From NCBI GenBank assembly GCA_001897355.1, contig MKST01000003.1:151391-215390 (forward strand): a DNA stretch of 64,000 bases, given 5' to 3'. Shown piece by piece: positions 33,062 to 43,024 of the stretch. The notes beneath the pieces are model-generated. The model saw only the letters and a list, made by a program, of their open reading frames with translations, searched no databases and was not told the DNA's origin. A program made the position numbers and the translations under genes. How positions within the stretch are numbered: the first letter of the stretch is position 1; each line of letters begins with the position of its first letter. Origin of the DNA: Solirubrobacterales bacterium 67-14 (GTDB lineage Bacteria; Actinomycetota; Thermoleophilia; Solirubrobacterales; 70-9).

Positions 33062-34566
33062 GGGTACGCCGCCGGGCTCGGGTTGCCGGGACCGGACATC
33101 GGCCCGTTGAGATCGGGAAGTTCCTGCTCGCTGCAGGGCTGGTCGCTCACAATAGGCGGCGTGCCGGGTGCAAGCGGTGTGGTGCCGAGCGGTGCCGATC
33201 CCAGCCGTCCGTACAAGGTCTGGTAGATCGCGCCGCCACTCTCGCCCGGATCGTAGGCCTTCACGGTTACCGAGCCGCCGCCGCCCTGGATTCGGGCGTA
33301 CGCTCCGTTACCATCGACCATGTTCGAGCCACCGGCGGAGTTCACCGCAGCGTAGAGGAACTCGCGCGATGCCTTCTGTCCGTTGCTGAAGGATCCGTCG
33401 TCGATCACCTGGTTTCCGGTCGGGCTGATCGTGTCCGCGATGCAGAGGCCGAAGCTCCGCAGCTGCGGCAGGAGCTCCAGGGTCGCCGCGGCGGAGCGAG
33501 CCGCCGACGGAGTCGAACGCTGGATGATCGTCGCCAGGCCGGCCAGTTCGGGTTTGGTCAGCAATTTCTGCAGCTGGCGTAAGAAGGGCCTGGTCACCCG
33601 GATCGTGCGCGGCAGCTCGTTCAGACCGGGCCGTGAAGCGATCGCGAAGCCGCGCAGGGCGGGCAGGCTGGCGTTGAGGCTGGTCAGGGCGCGGCGAGCG
33701 ACGACTAGGGTCGGGCCAAGCTTCTGGATGGTCAGGCCCAGGTTTTCCGACTCAGCCGCCAGCGCCCCTGTAAAGGTCGCGAAGTTGGTAACGAAACCCT
33801 GGATGTCATCGCCGCGCTCGTTCACGGCACCGGTCACGCGGGCGAGACCGCGCAGCAGGTTGCCAAGGTCATTGCGCTGAGTGCCCAGCGTCGCCGCATT
33901 GACGATCGCGGTGCCACGGGCCGCGGTCTCACCCCGACGGTAGGCGAGGTTCAGGGCTTCGCCACCGCTCAGCCCCTGCACGAACGGCTCGAAAGTCAGA
34001 TCCTGCGTGGCGGTCGGCTTCGAGTTGAGCCCGGTGCCGAGGCTTTCCAGCAGCCGCTGGATGTTGGCCCGCTCCGGGGTCTGCAGCGTTCGAAGCAGGT
34101 CGCCAACCTGGACGCTGGTAGCCGTGTTTCCGACCGGGATCATGCCGTTGTCCGGCATCTCCTTCGACTCGGGCGTGCCCGGATCGAGGTCGACGAACCA
34201 GTTGCCCTCGAGGAAGAGACGGGGACGGATCTGCGCCGAGGCGTCCTCCCGGATCGGCCGGCCCTCGTCGTCAACGGTGAAGGTGACGACCGTGTTGTCG
34301 CCCTTCTGCTCCAGGCCCGTGACCTCGCCGACGTTGACGCCGGCGATCCGGACCGGGGACTTGACCGCGATGTTGACCGCGTTGCGGAAGGTGGCCTGGA
34401 CCTCATAGCCGGGGCTCGTGAACGGGATCGTCTTGGTGAAGGCCAGCCAGAGGCCGACCAGCACGAGGATCACGGCCAAGAGACCGAAGAACAGCGGTCC
34501 GGGACCGCCCCAGTTGCGGAAGAACTGCTGGTTGTAGCGGCTGGGCTTGCGGTGGTCCCGGGTCAT
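33058..34566 (-). CDS. Mce family (MlaD-domain) protein, fourth of operon
   Basis: 502 residues. Basic start, membrane helix at about 23-46 (PLFFGLLAVILVLVGLWLAF), MCE domain at about 52-130 (GYEVQATFRNAVNIAVKSPVRIAGVNVGEVTGLEQ, QIRPRLFLEGNWFVDLDPG), then helices with repeated Leu/Ala heptads and a Gly/Ser-rich C-terminal part ending MSGPGNPSPAAYP. Overlaps the gene on each side by four bases. Confidence 0.88.
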   Translation of the reverse strand: MTRDHRKPSRYNQQFFRNWGGPGPLFFGLLAVILVLVGLWLAFTKTIPFTSPGYEVQATFRNAVNIAVKSPVRIAGVNVGEVTGLEQKGDNTVVTFTVDDEGRPIREDASAQIRPRLFLEGNWFVDLDPGTPESKEMPDNGMIPVGNTATSVQVGDLLRTLQTPERANIQRLLESLGTGLNSKPTATQDLTFEPFVQGLSGGEALNLAYRRGETAARGTAIVNAATLGTQRNDLGNLLRGLARVTGAVNERGDDIQGFVTNFATFTGALAAESENLGLTIQKLGPTLVVARRALTSLNASLPALRGFAIASRPGLNELPRTIRVTRPFLRQLQKLLTKPELAGLATIIQRSTPSAARSAAATLELLPQLRSFGLCIADTISPTGNQVIDDGSFSNGQKASREFLYAAVNSAGGSNMVDGNGAYARIQGGGGSVTVKAYDPGESGGAIYQTLYGRLGSAPLGTTPLAPGTPPIVSDQPCSEQELPDLNGPMSGPGNPSPAAYP

Positions 34567-36032
34567 TTGGTCACCCAGTTGAGCTGCTTTTGCGACTGAC
34601 CTTCGGTCTCGATCCCGGAGTCACCCGGAATGTTCCCGATCATTGTCCTGGCGGGCATGGTGCCGACATTCCGGTTCCATTCCTCGGGGTAGTTGCCGGG
34701 CTCGCATTCCCGCGGGCTCTGCCCGGGGGCGGCGGTGTTCGGATACGGGTTCGAATGCAGGAAGTTGAGGTTCGAGGTCTTGTAGCTGCCACCTCCCTGC
34801 GCGTAGGTCGCGGCCGGCCCGCCTTCGGCGTTCGGCCCGACCGGCGGGAGCACGCTGACCGCCCGCACCCAGTTGCCGTCGTCATTGTGCGGCGAGGTGG
34901 CGCTGGCCACGTTTCTGAGCAGCAAGGCGACGTAGTTGCAGACGTTCTGCGAAGGAGTGACCTGGCGGAGCAGCGGTGTGAGAATCTGACTGGTCCGGAT
35001 CAGGCTGTCCAGGCCCTCGTTGTTGCTCGAGCTCTCGCCGAAGCGACGCAGCGAGCGCGCGGTCGGGGCCAGCTCGTCGTAGAGCTGAGGCGAGGAGCGC
35101 AGCACCGGGATCCCGATGTCAAAGGAGCGGGCCACGATCGGGGCGCTCTCACCGAGCGCCTTGGCTCCCGGCCTGAGCGCCTTCATGAAGTCGGCTGACG
35201 CGTAGAGGAAGGGCCTGATCCGCGGGCCGTTCTTGATCACCGAAAGCTCGGTGTCGACGCCCTCGCTGATCGAGTCCTGGATGTAGGGCCGAGCCACCTC
35301 GGCCAGGGCGACGAAGGTCCGGTCGAGCTGCACGAACATGTCGGCCTGGGTTTCCGCCACCGGCGCCACCTCGGCCGCGGCCTGCGAAAGGCCGCGGACG
35401 AATCCGCGCAGGTCGGTCTTCTTCGAAGATAGGTTCTTGGTCACTGGTTCGGCCAGCCTGAGCAGGGGCGGCAGGTCGGCGAGGATCTTGTTGATGTCCG
35501 CGCCTCGGGTTGCGAGGCCGCCGCCGTACTCGGCCAGGTTCTTCTGGATCGCTTTCCGGACCGGCTCCTGGAACATGTTGAACCACTGGTCCATGTCCAC
35601 CGGTTCGTCGGCCTGCGACTCAGGCAAAGTGCCGCCTTCCTTCACTCCCTGGTCGGACTTACCGGGCGTCAGCAGCAGGTACTTGAGACCCATCGCCGAG
35701 CGCTGGCGGACCAGCACCGTTGAATCCTCGGGGATCGGCTGAACGCTCTTGTCCAGCTTCATCGTCGCCAGAGCGATCGAACGGCCGTCGTCACGCTGCT
35801 CCGCTTTTACCTGGCTGATCAGGCCGACCCGCACGCCCGCGATCCGCACCTCGTTGCCGGAAACCAGCGAGGCGGCCGAGGGCAGCTCGGCCTTGACCTC
35901 GTAGGTGGGAACGAAGGGCAGGCCCTTGTTCGCGTTGTAGGAGAAGAACACCGCGACCACCGCGATCACGGCGGTGATCGCCCCGACCAGAACCGGGCTC
36001 GCGGAGATTCTTGAGCGGCGGCGGCGCTTCAT
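34563..36032 (-). CDS. Mce family (MlaD-domain) protein, third of operon
   Basis: 489 residues. An Arg-rich start ([10 protein letters not shown]) precedes a membrane helix at about 13-32. MCE domain at about 40-125 ([53 protein letters not shown]). The helical region runs to about 370, then a polar tail containing [25 protein letters not shown], a pattern seen in Mce tails elsewhere. Four-base overlaps on both sides. Confidence 0.88.
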   Translation of the reverse strand: MKRRRRSRISASPVLVGAITAVIAVVAVFFSYNANKGLPFVPTYEVKAELPSAASLVSGNEVRIAGVRVGLISQVKAEQRDDGRSIALATMKLDKSVQPIPEDSTVLVRQRSAMGLKYLLLTPGKSDQGVKEGGTLPESQADEPVDMDQWFNMFQEPVRKAIQKNLAEYGGGLATRGADINKILADLPPLLRLAEPVTKNLSSKKTDLRGFVRGLSQAAAEVAPVAETQADMFVQLDRTFVALAEVARPYIQDSISEGVDTELSVIKNGPRIRPFLYASADFMKALRPGAKALGESAPIVARSFDIGIPVLRSSPQLYDELAPTARSLRRFGESSSNNEGLDSLIRTSQILTPLLRQVTPSQNVCNYVALLLRNVASATSPHNDDGNWVRAVSVLPPVGPNAEGGPAATYAQGGGSYKTSNLNFLHSNPYPNTAAPGQSPRECEPGNYPEEWNRNVGTMPARTMIGNIPGDSGIETEGQSQKQLNWVTK

Positions 36033-37630
36033 GGTCCGAGCAGGTAGTCGAGGATTTTCATGCGACCCGAGGCAGACGAATGCCCGGTCGCACCGGTCGA
36101 GACGCCGCGGCTGCGGCCCTGAACGGATTCGGGGGCGCTCAGGCCCTGGGCGCCGGTCGGCCCGACCGGGTTGCCGAACTGATCGAAGCCGGTCACGCCG
36201 GTTTCACCGGTCTCACCGGTCGGCCCGGTCGGGAGAGTGACCCCGGTCACGCCGGTTTCACCGGTCGGGGTCAGAGTTTCACCGGTTGCCCCGGTCGGTC
36301 CGGTCACCCCTTCCAGCTCGTCCAGGTCGCTCAGCGCGGAGCTCATAGAGAGGGCGGACGAGCTACCGGACCCCCATTGGGTGGTGCAGTCTCCGGTTCT
36401 GACTGCCGTGTAGGTGGTGCAGCCGGAAACAATCAGATTGGTGCGCTGGTAGTGGCCGTACTGGTCGTAGCCGTTCAGCAGGGATGAACTGTTGTAGATG
36501 AACTTCATCAGGTTCGAGAAACCGTCCGCCTGGCGAGTGCTGGCCAGGAAGAAGTTCAGGTTCGCAGCTGGGGAATAGCTGGTGCGCGAAAGGTTGCCGA
36601 GCTTCTTGATGATCGGCTTCGAGGCGACGAGGTCCGGGCCGGCGGATCGCGTCGCCTGACCCAGACTGGTGATCGAGATCCGACCGGCATCGGCGAATGG
36701 CCCGAGCTTGGTCTGGACTTCGCTGATGTCCTTGGCGGCCGGCTTCAGGTACTGGAAGACCGGGATCGCCCGGTCGGCGAAGGTTCCCACCGCGTTGAAG
36801 TCGGACCGCAGCTGCCGCAGGGTCTCGGGCAGATTCTTCAGGTTCTCCTGCAGATCCTGGCCGCGTTCGGCCGTGGCTTCGGCGGTGTAGCTGGCGTTCT
36901 TGAAGAAGTTGATCATGTTCTGCTTCTTCTTGGCCAGCGCGGTCATGTTCTTCTCGCCGTCCTTGGACAGTTGGGCGAGCCGCTTGTTCTCCGAGGCGAG
37001 GATGGCCAAGACCTTGTTGACCTGGAGCAAGGCCGGGTTGGCCCGCTCGACCGTTTCGCGCAGGTCTTCGCCCCGGGTCGCGAGCCCGGCCCCGAGTTCG
37101 TTGAGGATGATCCGGAATCGCTGGGCGTAGGGCAGGCGGTAGATGTTGTTGATCAGGTCGAGGTCGACCGACTGCGCGTTGTTCTGGATCGGCAGCAGGT
37201 ACTCGCCGGCGCCCGGTTGCCCGTCGGGGATCTTCTCCAGCGAAGGTGGTGGCTCGGAGCCCGGCGCGCGCGGCTCGGTCACCTGGCAGTCGACGAATTT
37301 CTCGCCGATCAGAGACTGCGGACGGATGATGCAGGAGGCGTCGTCCTTCCAGTCCTGGAAGCCCTTGTCGGTGATGTTCAAGACCACGATCGCCTTGCCC
37401 GGGACATCCGAGCCGGTCTGCTCACCCGGCCGGGAAACGTCGACCGAGCTGACGCTGCCGACGTTGGCGCCGGCCACGCGGACATCGATCCCGGGCACGA
37501 CGAAGGCGCCGTTGTCGAAGACCGCGCGCACCTCGTAGGCGTCACTGTCGTCATTGCAGCTCTTGATCAACAGGATCACCACGACGATGGCGATGACCAC
37601 TAGGGCGATCTTGATGATCCGCTTCAGCAT
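36029..37630 (-). CDS. Mce family protein with collagen-like C-terminal repeats, second of operon
   Basis: 533 residues from the ATG at 37630 (overlaps the upstream stop as TGATG). Membrane helix at about 2-22, MCE domain at about 32-115 ([52 protein letters not shown]), long helices. The tail, roughly residues 440-510, is Gly-X-Y-like: [44 protein letters not shown]. Such triplets form collagen-like stalks in bacteria and are not expected in Mce proteins. The coding bases for the repeats are about 36110-36310. Confidence 0.86.
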   Translation of the reverse strand: MLKRIIKIALVVIAIVVVILLIKSCNDDSDAYEVRAVFDNGAFVVPGIDVRVAGANVGSVSSVDVSRPGEQTGSDVPGKAIVVLNITDKGFQDWKDDASCIIRPQSLIGEKFVDCQVTEPRAPGSEPPPSLEKIPDGQPGAGEYLLPIQNNAQSVDLDLINNIYRLPYAQRFRIILNELGAGLATRGEDLRETVERANPALLQVNKVLAILASENKRLAQLSKDGEKNMTALAKKKQNMINFFKNASYTAEATAERGQDLQENLKNLPETLRQLRSDFNAVGTFADRAIPVFQYLKPAAKDISEVQTKLGPFADAGRISITSLGQATRSAGPDLVASKPIIKKLGNLSRTSYSPAANLNFFLASTRQADGFSNLMKFIYNSSSLLNGYDQYGHYQRTNLIVSGCTTYTAVRTGDCTTQWGSGSSSALSMSSALSDLDELEGVTGPTGATGETLTPTGETGVTGVTLPTGPTGETGETGVTGFDQFGNPVGPTGAQGLSAPESVQGRSRGVSTGATGHSSASGRMKILDYLLGP

Positions 37631-39006
37631 CACGGCACCTGTGAGGGGTCGCATTTGCCGGTCAGGTTGCCGTTGTCGAGGAACGGGTTGGAGCCGGCGA
37701 TCGGCGTGGCTGCGCCGCCCGGGCAGCGCTGCAGGCCGGTGATCACGTCGAGGCCGCCGTACACCGCCGTGTCGGCCGGCTCGATGCTGTTGCCGTTGAG
37801 CTGGAAGACACCGGTCGAGGTCGGGGTGACCTTGACGTAAGGACCCTGCGCGTCATAGGAAGCAGCCAACGCGCCGATCTTGGCGAATGAGCTGAAGATG
37901 TCCGGCGAGTAGGCGCGCATCTCCGCGACCTCTTCCTGGTTGGCATCCAGGGCACGGACCACCGCGTTGACCGCCGGCCCGGCCCGGCCGTGCAGCGGGA
38001 TCAACTGCGAGAGCAGATCGGAAGTGTCGTTGTTGGGCCCAGGCCGGCCGGCAGCGAGGGCGAGGTCGTTGAAGACCGGGCGGGCGCGGTTCAGGACCGG
38101 CCGCAGGTCGTTCTTCAGATAACCCGCGAGCCCGGCGTCGGCAGCACGGCCGGAAGCCGCGATCATCGGCTGAACGTCATCGAGTGCGGCCCGCAGGTTG
38201 GCGAAGGTCGTGTTGCCCTGGCGCAGGGTCGGCGGCAACTCGTCGAGTGCGAGGGCGAGCGATTCGTTGTTCTCGGCGATCTTGCCGAGTGCCGTGTTCG
38301 CGTTGGAGACCAGTTCGGTCAGCTGCGGCGAGACCTTGGCCAGCCGGGTCACGAAGGTGGAGGTGTTGCCGACGAACTGGTCGAGGCGGGTGTCCTGATC
38401 GGCCAGTTCGGCCATCAGGCGCTGGGTGCTGGAGAAGGCGGCCCCGCTGTACTTGAAGGTCTTGTTCGCGCCCTCCGCCCCGTTGCCGGCGTAGATCGCG
38501 GCGATGCCCTGGATCCAGTTCGACCATCCCTTGCGGGTCGTCTTGTCGAAGATGTCGAAGAACTGGTCGAGTTCGACCGCGGTCTGGGTCACGCCCTCGC
38601 CGAACTCATGGCCTTCCGGCAACGTCTTCTCGTTGTCCGGCCCGGGCTGCAGCGAGATGTAGTGGTTGTGGAGCGAGGAAAGCGAGCTCTTGCGGATCAC
38701 GGCCGAGGTTCCCTCGTGGAGCTTCCGGTCGATCTCCACGTCCATCTTGACCCGGTTGTCATCGGTCAGCTCGACCGAGGTGACCTTGCCGATCGGCGAG
38801 CCCCCGACCATCACGAAGTTGCCCGAGACCATGCCGCTGGCGGTCTGGAACTCGAAGGAGTACTTGTAACCGGAGTCGCCCTTGAAGATCAAGGAGGCGA
38901 CGAAAACGATGGCAACAACAAGCGCGCCCAGAGTCACCACTCTGAGCACCGTCGAGCTACGGCCGCGGTTGACGCGGCTTGGATTTGCTTGATTGGCAGT
39001 CGTCAA
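37630..39006 (-). CDS. Mce family (MlaD-domain) protein, first of operon
   Basis: 458 residues. Membrane helix at about 20-41 ([22 protein letters not shown]), MCE domain at about 47-130 ([53 protein letters not shown]), helical region, and a tail with two Cys ([31 protein letters not shown]). All six mce genes follow in the same direction with overlaps, so they form one transcript. The lipase-like gene ends 87 bases upstream; no permease or ATPase gene adjoins. Confidence 0.88.
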   Translation of the reverse strand: MTTANQANPSRVNRGRSSTVLRVVTLGALVVAIVFVASLIFKGDSGYKYSFEFQTASGMVSGNFVMVGGSPIGKVTSVELTDDNRVKMDVEIDRKLHEGTSAVIRKSSLSSLHNHYISLQPGPDNEKTLPEGHEFGEGVTQTAVELDQFFDIFDKTTRKGWSNWIQGIAAIYAGNGAEGANKTFKYSGAAFSSTQRLMAELADQDTRLDQFVGNTSTFVTRLAKVSPQLTELVSNANTALGKIAENNESLALALDELPPTLRQGNTTFANLRAALDDVQPMIAASGRAADAGLAGYLKNDLRPVLNRARPVFNDLALAAGRPGPNNDTSDLLSQLIPLHGRAGPAVNAVVRALDANQEEVAEMRAYSPDIFSSFAKIGALAASYDAQGPYVKVTPTSTGVFQLNGNSIEPADTAVYGGLDVITGLQRCPGGAATPIAGSNPFLDNGNLTGKCDPSQVP

Positions 39007-39093
39007 TCTGAGCTACCCGGTGTTTCTCCCCACCTAAGAAGCCTCCTTCCGATGGGGGCATGCTACCTGAGCGCTCGGCGTCAGAGCCTGACG

Positions 39094-41700
39094 TCAGGAG
39101 CCGGTCCACCCGCCGGCAAGGCAGGGGCCGGGCGCGCAAGGATTGGTGACCGCGCCGCCTTCCCGCAGGAAGCCATCGATCATCTTCACTGCGGTGTCCG
39201 AAACCCGCGGCAATTCATGCGGATCCTGGCCTTCGGCCGGGGCCGTGTTGGTGATCGGGGGCGGGTTTGTGCCCAGCGTTCCACCCGACCTGAGCGGTCC
39301 GCTGTCCCAATAGGCGATCGCCGAACCGTTGTACGGGAAGGAAGTGATCGGCTCGATTCCCCAATCGCCATCCACTCCGGGCCAACGTCCTTCGGCCACG
39401 AACGGAGTCACCGCCCGGGCCCCGATCGTGCGGGCCTCGACATTGGATTGCCAGTTGGTGACCAAGTGATCGCCGAAGGCGAGATCGAAGAGAACCTGAT
39501 GCGGGGGCGTGTCGGCCAAGGGGCTGGTGGTCATGCGATGGGCATACCCGTTCGGCTCGCCCCGATCCCAGAGCATCTGGACCAGGCTCAGGGCCAGCGG
39601 CCTCTGGGTCTGGTTCGTGTAGGCCGGGTTGAAGATCGCGCCGTAGGTGCCCCACGATCCGGAACGGGTCAACAGCACCGAGTAATTCATCGCGCCGACC
39701 CCGAGCGATCCCTTGTCGAAATCGGGCGCCAGGGCCATCAGAGCGCCACCCATGATCCCGCCCTGGCTGATGCCGCGGTACCAGGCCCGCACATTCTGGC
39801 CGGTGACGATCGCCGCACCTAGCGTGCTGCTGTCGGGTACGTCCGCGTTGCCGTCGCCGCCGGGGACCTCGACCGGACCGACCGCGTCAGGGTCGAAACG
39901 GAAGGCGGCCTTCGAGACCAGGCCTTGCGGATGGATCATCAGCCGGGCCAGGAACATTTCGTTGAGCAACCCCTGCTGCAGGCGGTCGGCGACCTGGGGG
40001 AACTTCGAAAGATTGGCCAGGGCGGCGACCACGGTGGCAATGTCCCCCGTGGACATCCCGATCTCGTCGGTGCCGCAGATCGTGAAGCCACGGGCTGCGG
40101 TCTTGCGCTGGGCGCCGGCGTTTACCTCGCCACCGATGCTGCCCATCAAGCCGTGCCCGTAGACCATGGCTCGGCCACGCAACGACGCTCCGGGGAGCTC
40201 CGTCGGGTCGATCGAGTCGGGATCGACGTTGACCCGCGGGATCACACATTCGAAATTCGCCTGGTAGGTGCCGTTCTGCCGTGGCACCCCGTCCCCGTCG
40301 AGGTTCAGGGTGCCGCCGCTCGCGCAGCCGCTGGCCATGCTCGGGTGCTTCATGAAGCAGGGAACCTCGAAGGCGCCCTTGACCCGGCGGGCGATCTCGG
40401 CGTTGACGTCGGTCTCGACCGAGCTGACCGTGAAGTCGGGCGCGTTGCCCTGGATGACTCGGTCGGCGAGTTTCGTGTCGCCGAGCCCGGCGAAGGCCTG
40501 GTTTCTCATCGAGAGTGCCCGCTCGGTGTTGTTCTCGTCGCTGGCCGTGGTGAAGTCCCAGGCCAGGTACAGGGACGAGCGCCGGACCCCGGCTGCCCGC
40601 AGACGTTTGAACATGTCCTCGAAGGACGAGCGCCGGCCGTTGATTCGCGAGTCGGTCGAAGGCAGGAAGTCCCGGTAGTAACGGAAGCCGCTGGGCGCCT
40701 TCAGCACCGTTCCGGCAGCGTCCTTGAGGTTGCGCAGCGCGACGATGTAGCGGGTCGCCGCGTCGAAGTTGACCATCGGGTGGATCAGCAGGTTGGTCGT
40801 GTTCGGGGAGGAAGCCTGTGAATCGATCTCGACCCAGATCGGGATTCGCTCGCGGGTGAGGGCATTGATCACGATCACCGGCGTGTTCGGCAGGGCGTAA
40901 CGCGAAGGATCCGCCAGGCCGACCGGATTGGTCTGGGCCAGGGCGGTGGGATTGTCGAGGCCCGGCACGCGCACCGAGATCACCTGTCCCTGGCTGAAGC
41001 CGTCGCTGGCCCGGTAGGGGGCCGGGTCGACCCGCTCGCCGTTCTTGTTGGCCGGCATCGCCGCCGCGGTGAAGTTGATCCGGCGGCCGGAAACCGTGGT
41101 TTCGTCGGCGACCGTGTAGTAGTTGTCGGGGAAGGGAGACATGCAGATCGCCGGATCCTGGGCCGCGATGAAGTCGCAGTCGGCGGCCCGCGAGAGGTCG
41201 ACCGTGCCCGGCTTGCAGTCGGCGCTCTGCCGCACCATCGACTTGGGTCGGCTGAGCACGGTGCCGGCCTTGACCTGGATGTCCCGGTTCTGGCAGCTCG
41301 TCGCCTGGGTCCGGCTTCCTGCGGTCACCTTGAGCTTGATCGTGCGCCACTGCCCGGCCCGTTTGAACTTCGGCCAGGCGACCTTGGTCAGCGGCTTCAT
41401 CACGTCCTTGCCGTCGAAGGTGGAGGAGAACCCACGGACCCGCAACTTGCCCTTGCGCTTGGCCCGTACCTTCACCTTGAGGACGCCGCGCTTCCGCATC
41501 GGGTTCTGCCCGGCGTCGACGATGTTGACCTGGACCTTGTACTTCGGCTTCGTCTTCTTGGGCTTCGTCTTCTTGGGCTTGGCCTTCTTCGGTTTGGCCG
41601 AGGCGCCGGGGGCATCGACAACGGCGCTGGTCAGCAGCCCTGCGGCAAGCAGGGCGAAAACGGCCAAGAGCCCGACGATCTTTCGAGAGGTAATCAACAT
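39094..41700 (-). CDS. Large secreted serine hydrolase, lipase-like
   Basis: 868 residues from the ATG at 41700. A signal peptide ends near GASAKP and is followed by a Lys/Pro repeat (KPKKAKPKKTKPKKTKPK). A beta domain follows (VQVNIVDAGQNPMRKRGVLKVKVRA). From about residue 190 the sequence resembles the N-terminal domain of bacterial virulence-type lipases (DPAICMSPFPDNYYTV, INALTRERIPIWVEID). VYGHGLMGSIGGE suits an oxyanion region and RGISQGGIMGGA is the GxSxG nucleophile elbow. It probably cleaves lipid esters outside the cell and could supply fatty acids to the Mce system just downstream. Substrate unknown. Confidence 0.72.
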   Translation of the reverse strand: MLITSRKIVGLLAVFALLAAGLLTSAVVDAPGASAKPKKAKPKKTKPKKTKPKYKVQVNIVDAGQNPMRKRGVLKVKVRAKRKGKLRVRGFSSTFDGKDVMKPLTKVAWPKFKRAGQWRTIKLKVTAGSRTQATSCQNRDIQVKAGTVLSRPKSMVRQSADCKPGTVDLSRAADCDFIAAQDPAICMSPFPDNYYTVADETTVSGRRINFTAAAMPANKNGERVDPAPYRASDGFSQGQVISVRVPGLDNPTALAQTNPVGLADPSRYALPNTPVIVINALTRERIPIWVEIDSQASSPNTTNLLIHPMVNFDAATRYIVALRNLKDAAGTVLKAPSGFRYYRDFLPSTDSRINGRRSSFEDMFKRLRAAGVRRSSLYLAWDFTTASDENNTERALSMRNQAFAGLGDTKLADRVIQGNAPDFTVSSVETDVNAEIARRVKGAFEVPCFMKHPSMASGCASGGTLNLDGDGVPRQNGTYQANFECVIPRVNVDPDSIDPTELPGASLRGRAMVYGHGLMGSIGGEVNAGAQRKTAARGFTICGTDEIGMSTGDIATVVAALANLSKFPQVADRLQQGLLNEMFLARLMIHPQGLVSKAAFRFDPDAVGPVEVPGGDGNADVPDSSTLGAAIVTGQNVRAWYRGISQGGIMGGALMALAPDFDKGSLGVGAMNYSVLLTRSGSWGTYGAIFNPAYTNQTQRPLALSLVQMLWDRGEPNGYAHRMTTSPLADTPPHQVLFDLAFGDHLVTNWQSNVEARTIGARAVTPFVAEGRWPGVDGDWGIEPITSFPYNGSAIAYWDSGPLRSGGTLGTNPPPITNTAPAEGQDPHELPRVSDTAVKMIDGFLREGGAVTNPCAPGPCLAGGWTGS

Positions 41701-41800
41701 CTTCCCTATGTCAGCCGTCCCTGCCGACCGGCTCAATCTACCAACCCCGTCCCGACGGCAAAGGTGCGCTTACTCCCCGCCTCCACATACATACCAACCC

Positions 41801-42799
41801 CTACTTAAGTAGAGAGCGCAGGTACGGCAAGGGATCGATCGGATGGCCACCGGTCTGCCAGGGGCCGATCCAATACTCGAAGTGGAGGTGACAGCCGGAG
41901 GAGCTGCCCGTGGTCCCGACTCGACCGACCGCACCCCCGGCCGGAACCAACTGGCCGACCTTGAGCGGCGAACGGCGGATCATGTGCATGTAGACGAAGT
42001 TCGTACTGGTGCCCACGTTGTGGAGCACCACGTAGTTGCCCCCGCCGTCATCCCACTGGTTGTAGAGCACCCTCGCCCGGCGGACCGAGACCAGCTTGGT
42101 CCCGCAGGCAGCGGAAACGTCCTGGCCCTGGTGGGTGTGCCCGGGCCGGCCGGCGCCGAAGCGGGAGCCGCCGCTGCCGAAGGTGATCGGGCCGCGCACC
42201 GGGAAGACCTCGACCGGGATCGCGCTGACCGGCAGGATCCTGAGCTCGCGGGGGGAGCGGGTGCGGTTGCCGGAGGAGTCGACCACGGCCAGGAAGCCGC
42301 GGACTGCCCGTTTCGGCACCGTCACCCGAACCGCGGCCCGGTTGCGGGTGCGCCACTTGGCCCGGATCCAACCGCTCTTGCTGCGAAAGATCACCCTGGT
42401 CACCCGCTCGAGGTGATCGCCGCGGACCGCGATGATCGCGCCCGGGGTCGGCTGGCTGGAGGAGACGCACTGGCGCAGGCAGAGGATCCTGCTGATCACC
42501 GGGAAGCCGGGAATCCCGAGCCCGCCGCCCGAGTTGGTGGCCGAGCTGCTGGCCCCGCCGGTGTCGCCCGTGTCGCTGCTCGCCGACGGCGGACTGGCCT
42601 CTGGTTCGACCGGCTCTACGGGTGAGTTCTTCAGCGTCGCCGTGCCGGCGCCATCCAGGTAGCGGGCTCCCGCCTTGGCCGGCATCAGGACGATCAATGT
42701 GAGCGCCAGGAAACCGAAGACCACCAGGATCAACCCGGCGGGGGTGATGGTCTGCCTCCGTCCCCTGCGCGTTGGAGCTCCTCGCATCGTCGACACCAT
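41801..42799 (-). CDS. M23 (LytM-type) metallopeptidase, membrane-anchored
   Basis: 332 residues from the ATG at 42799. Basic start, one hydrophobic segment at about 22-42, a Pro/Ser/Gly-rich stretch, then an IPT/TIG-like domain (SQPTPGAIIAVRGDHLERVTRVIF). The C-terminal peptidase has the zinc ligands HQGQD (about 223-227) and HLHFEYW (about 304-306), plus YMHMIRR and GTTGSSSGCHLH. Such enzymes cut peptidoglycan cross-bridges or activate amidases. The frame stays open for a further 760 codons upstream, but that part is antisense to glutamine synthetase. Confidence 0.85.
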   Translation of the reverse strand: MVSTMRGAPTRRGRRQTITPAGLILVVFGFLALTLIVLMPAKAGARYLDGAGTATLKNSPVEPVEPEASPPSASSDTGDTGGASSSATNSGGGLGIPGFPVISRILCLRQCVSSSQPTPGAIIAVRGDHLERVTRVIFRSKSGWIRAKWRTRNRAAVRVTVPKRAVRGFLAVVDSSGNRTRSPRELRILPVSAIPVEVFPVRGPITFGSGGSRFGAGRPGHTHQGQDVSAACGTKLVSVRRARVLYNQWDDGGGNYVVLHNVGTSTNFVYMHMIRRSPLKVGQLVPAGGAVGRVGTTGSSSGCHLHFEYWIGPWQTGGHPIDPLPYLRSLLK

Positions 42800-42830
42800 A
42801 ACATGAGTTCTAGACGATGATTCAGTGAGT

Positions 42831-42850
42831 TGTTGCACATAATGTTGCAA
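42831..42850. promoter_or_regulatory. TTGCA...TGCAA inverted repeat between divergent genes
   Basis: TGTTGCA occurs at 42831 and 42843, and TTGCA (42833-42837) with TGCAA (42846-42850) forms an inverted pair. It lies in the 225-bp AT-richer gap between the M23 peptidase and glutamine synthetase, so it could regulate either. The regulator is unknown. Confidence 0.3.
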
Positions 42851-43024
42851 TTGATGACCGGGCAACCCGCCGATGCGCCGCTCGCCAAGCCGATCCTGTC
42901 CCACGGGATGGGGGGCCTGAACTAACCTTGTCCTGAGGTACAAGCGACCGAATGGCCGCCGAGGGGTAGCCTCGTACCCGCTTTCCCCTCGAAACCAATC
43001 TTGCCACCAGGAGGAACTCTCCAA

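Noticed and set aside
36110..36310. Repeat array as CRISPR
   Set aside because: The repeated triplets encode an in-frame Gly-X-Thr collagen-like protein tail; there are no spacers. No CRISPR array or cas gene was seen in the window.
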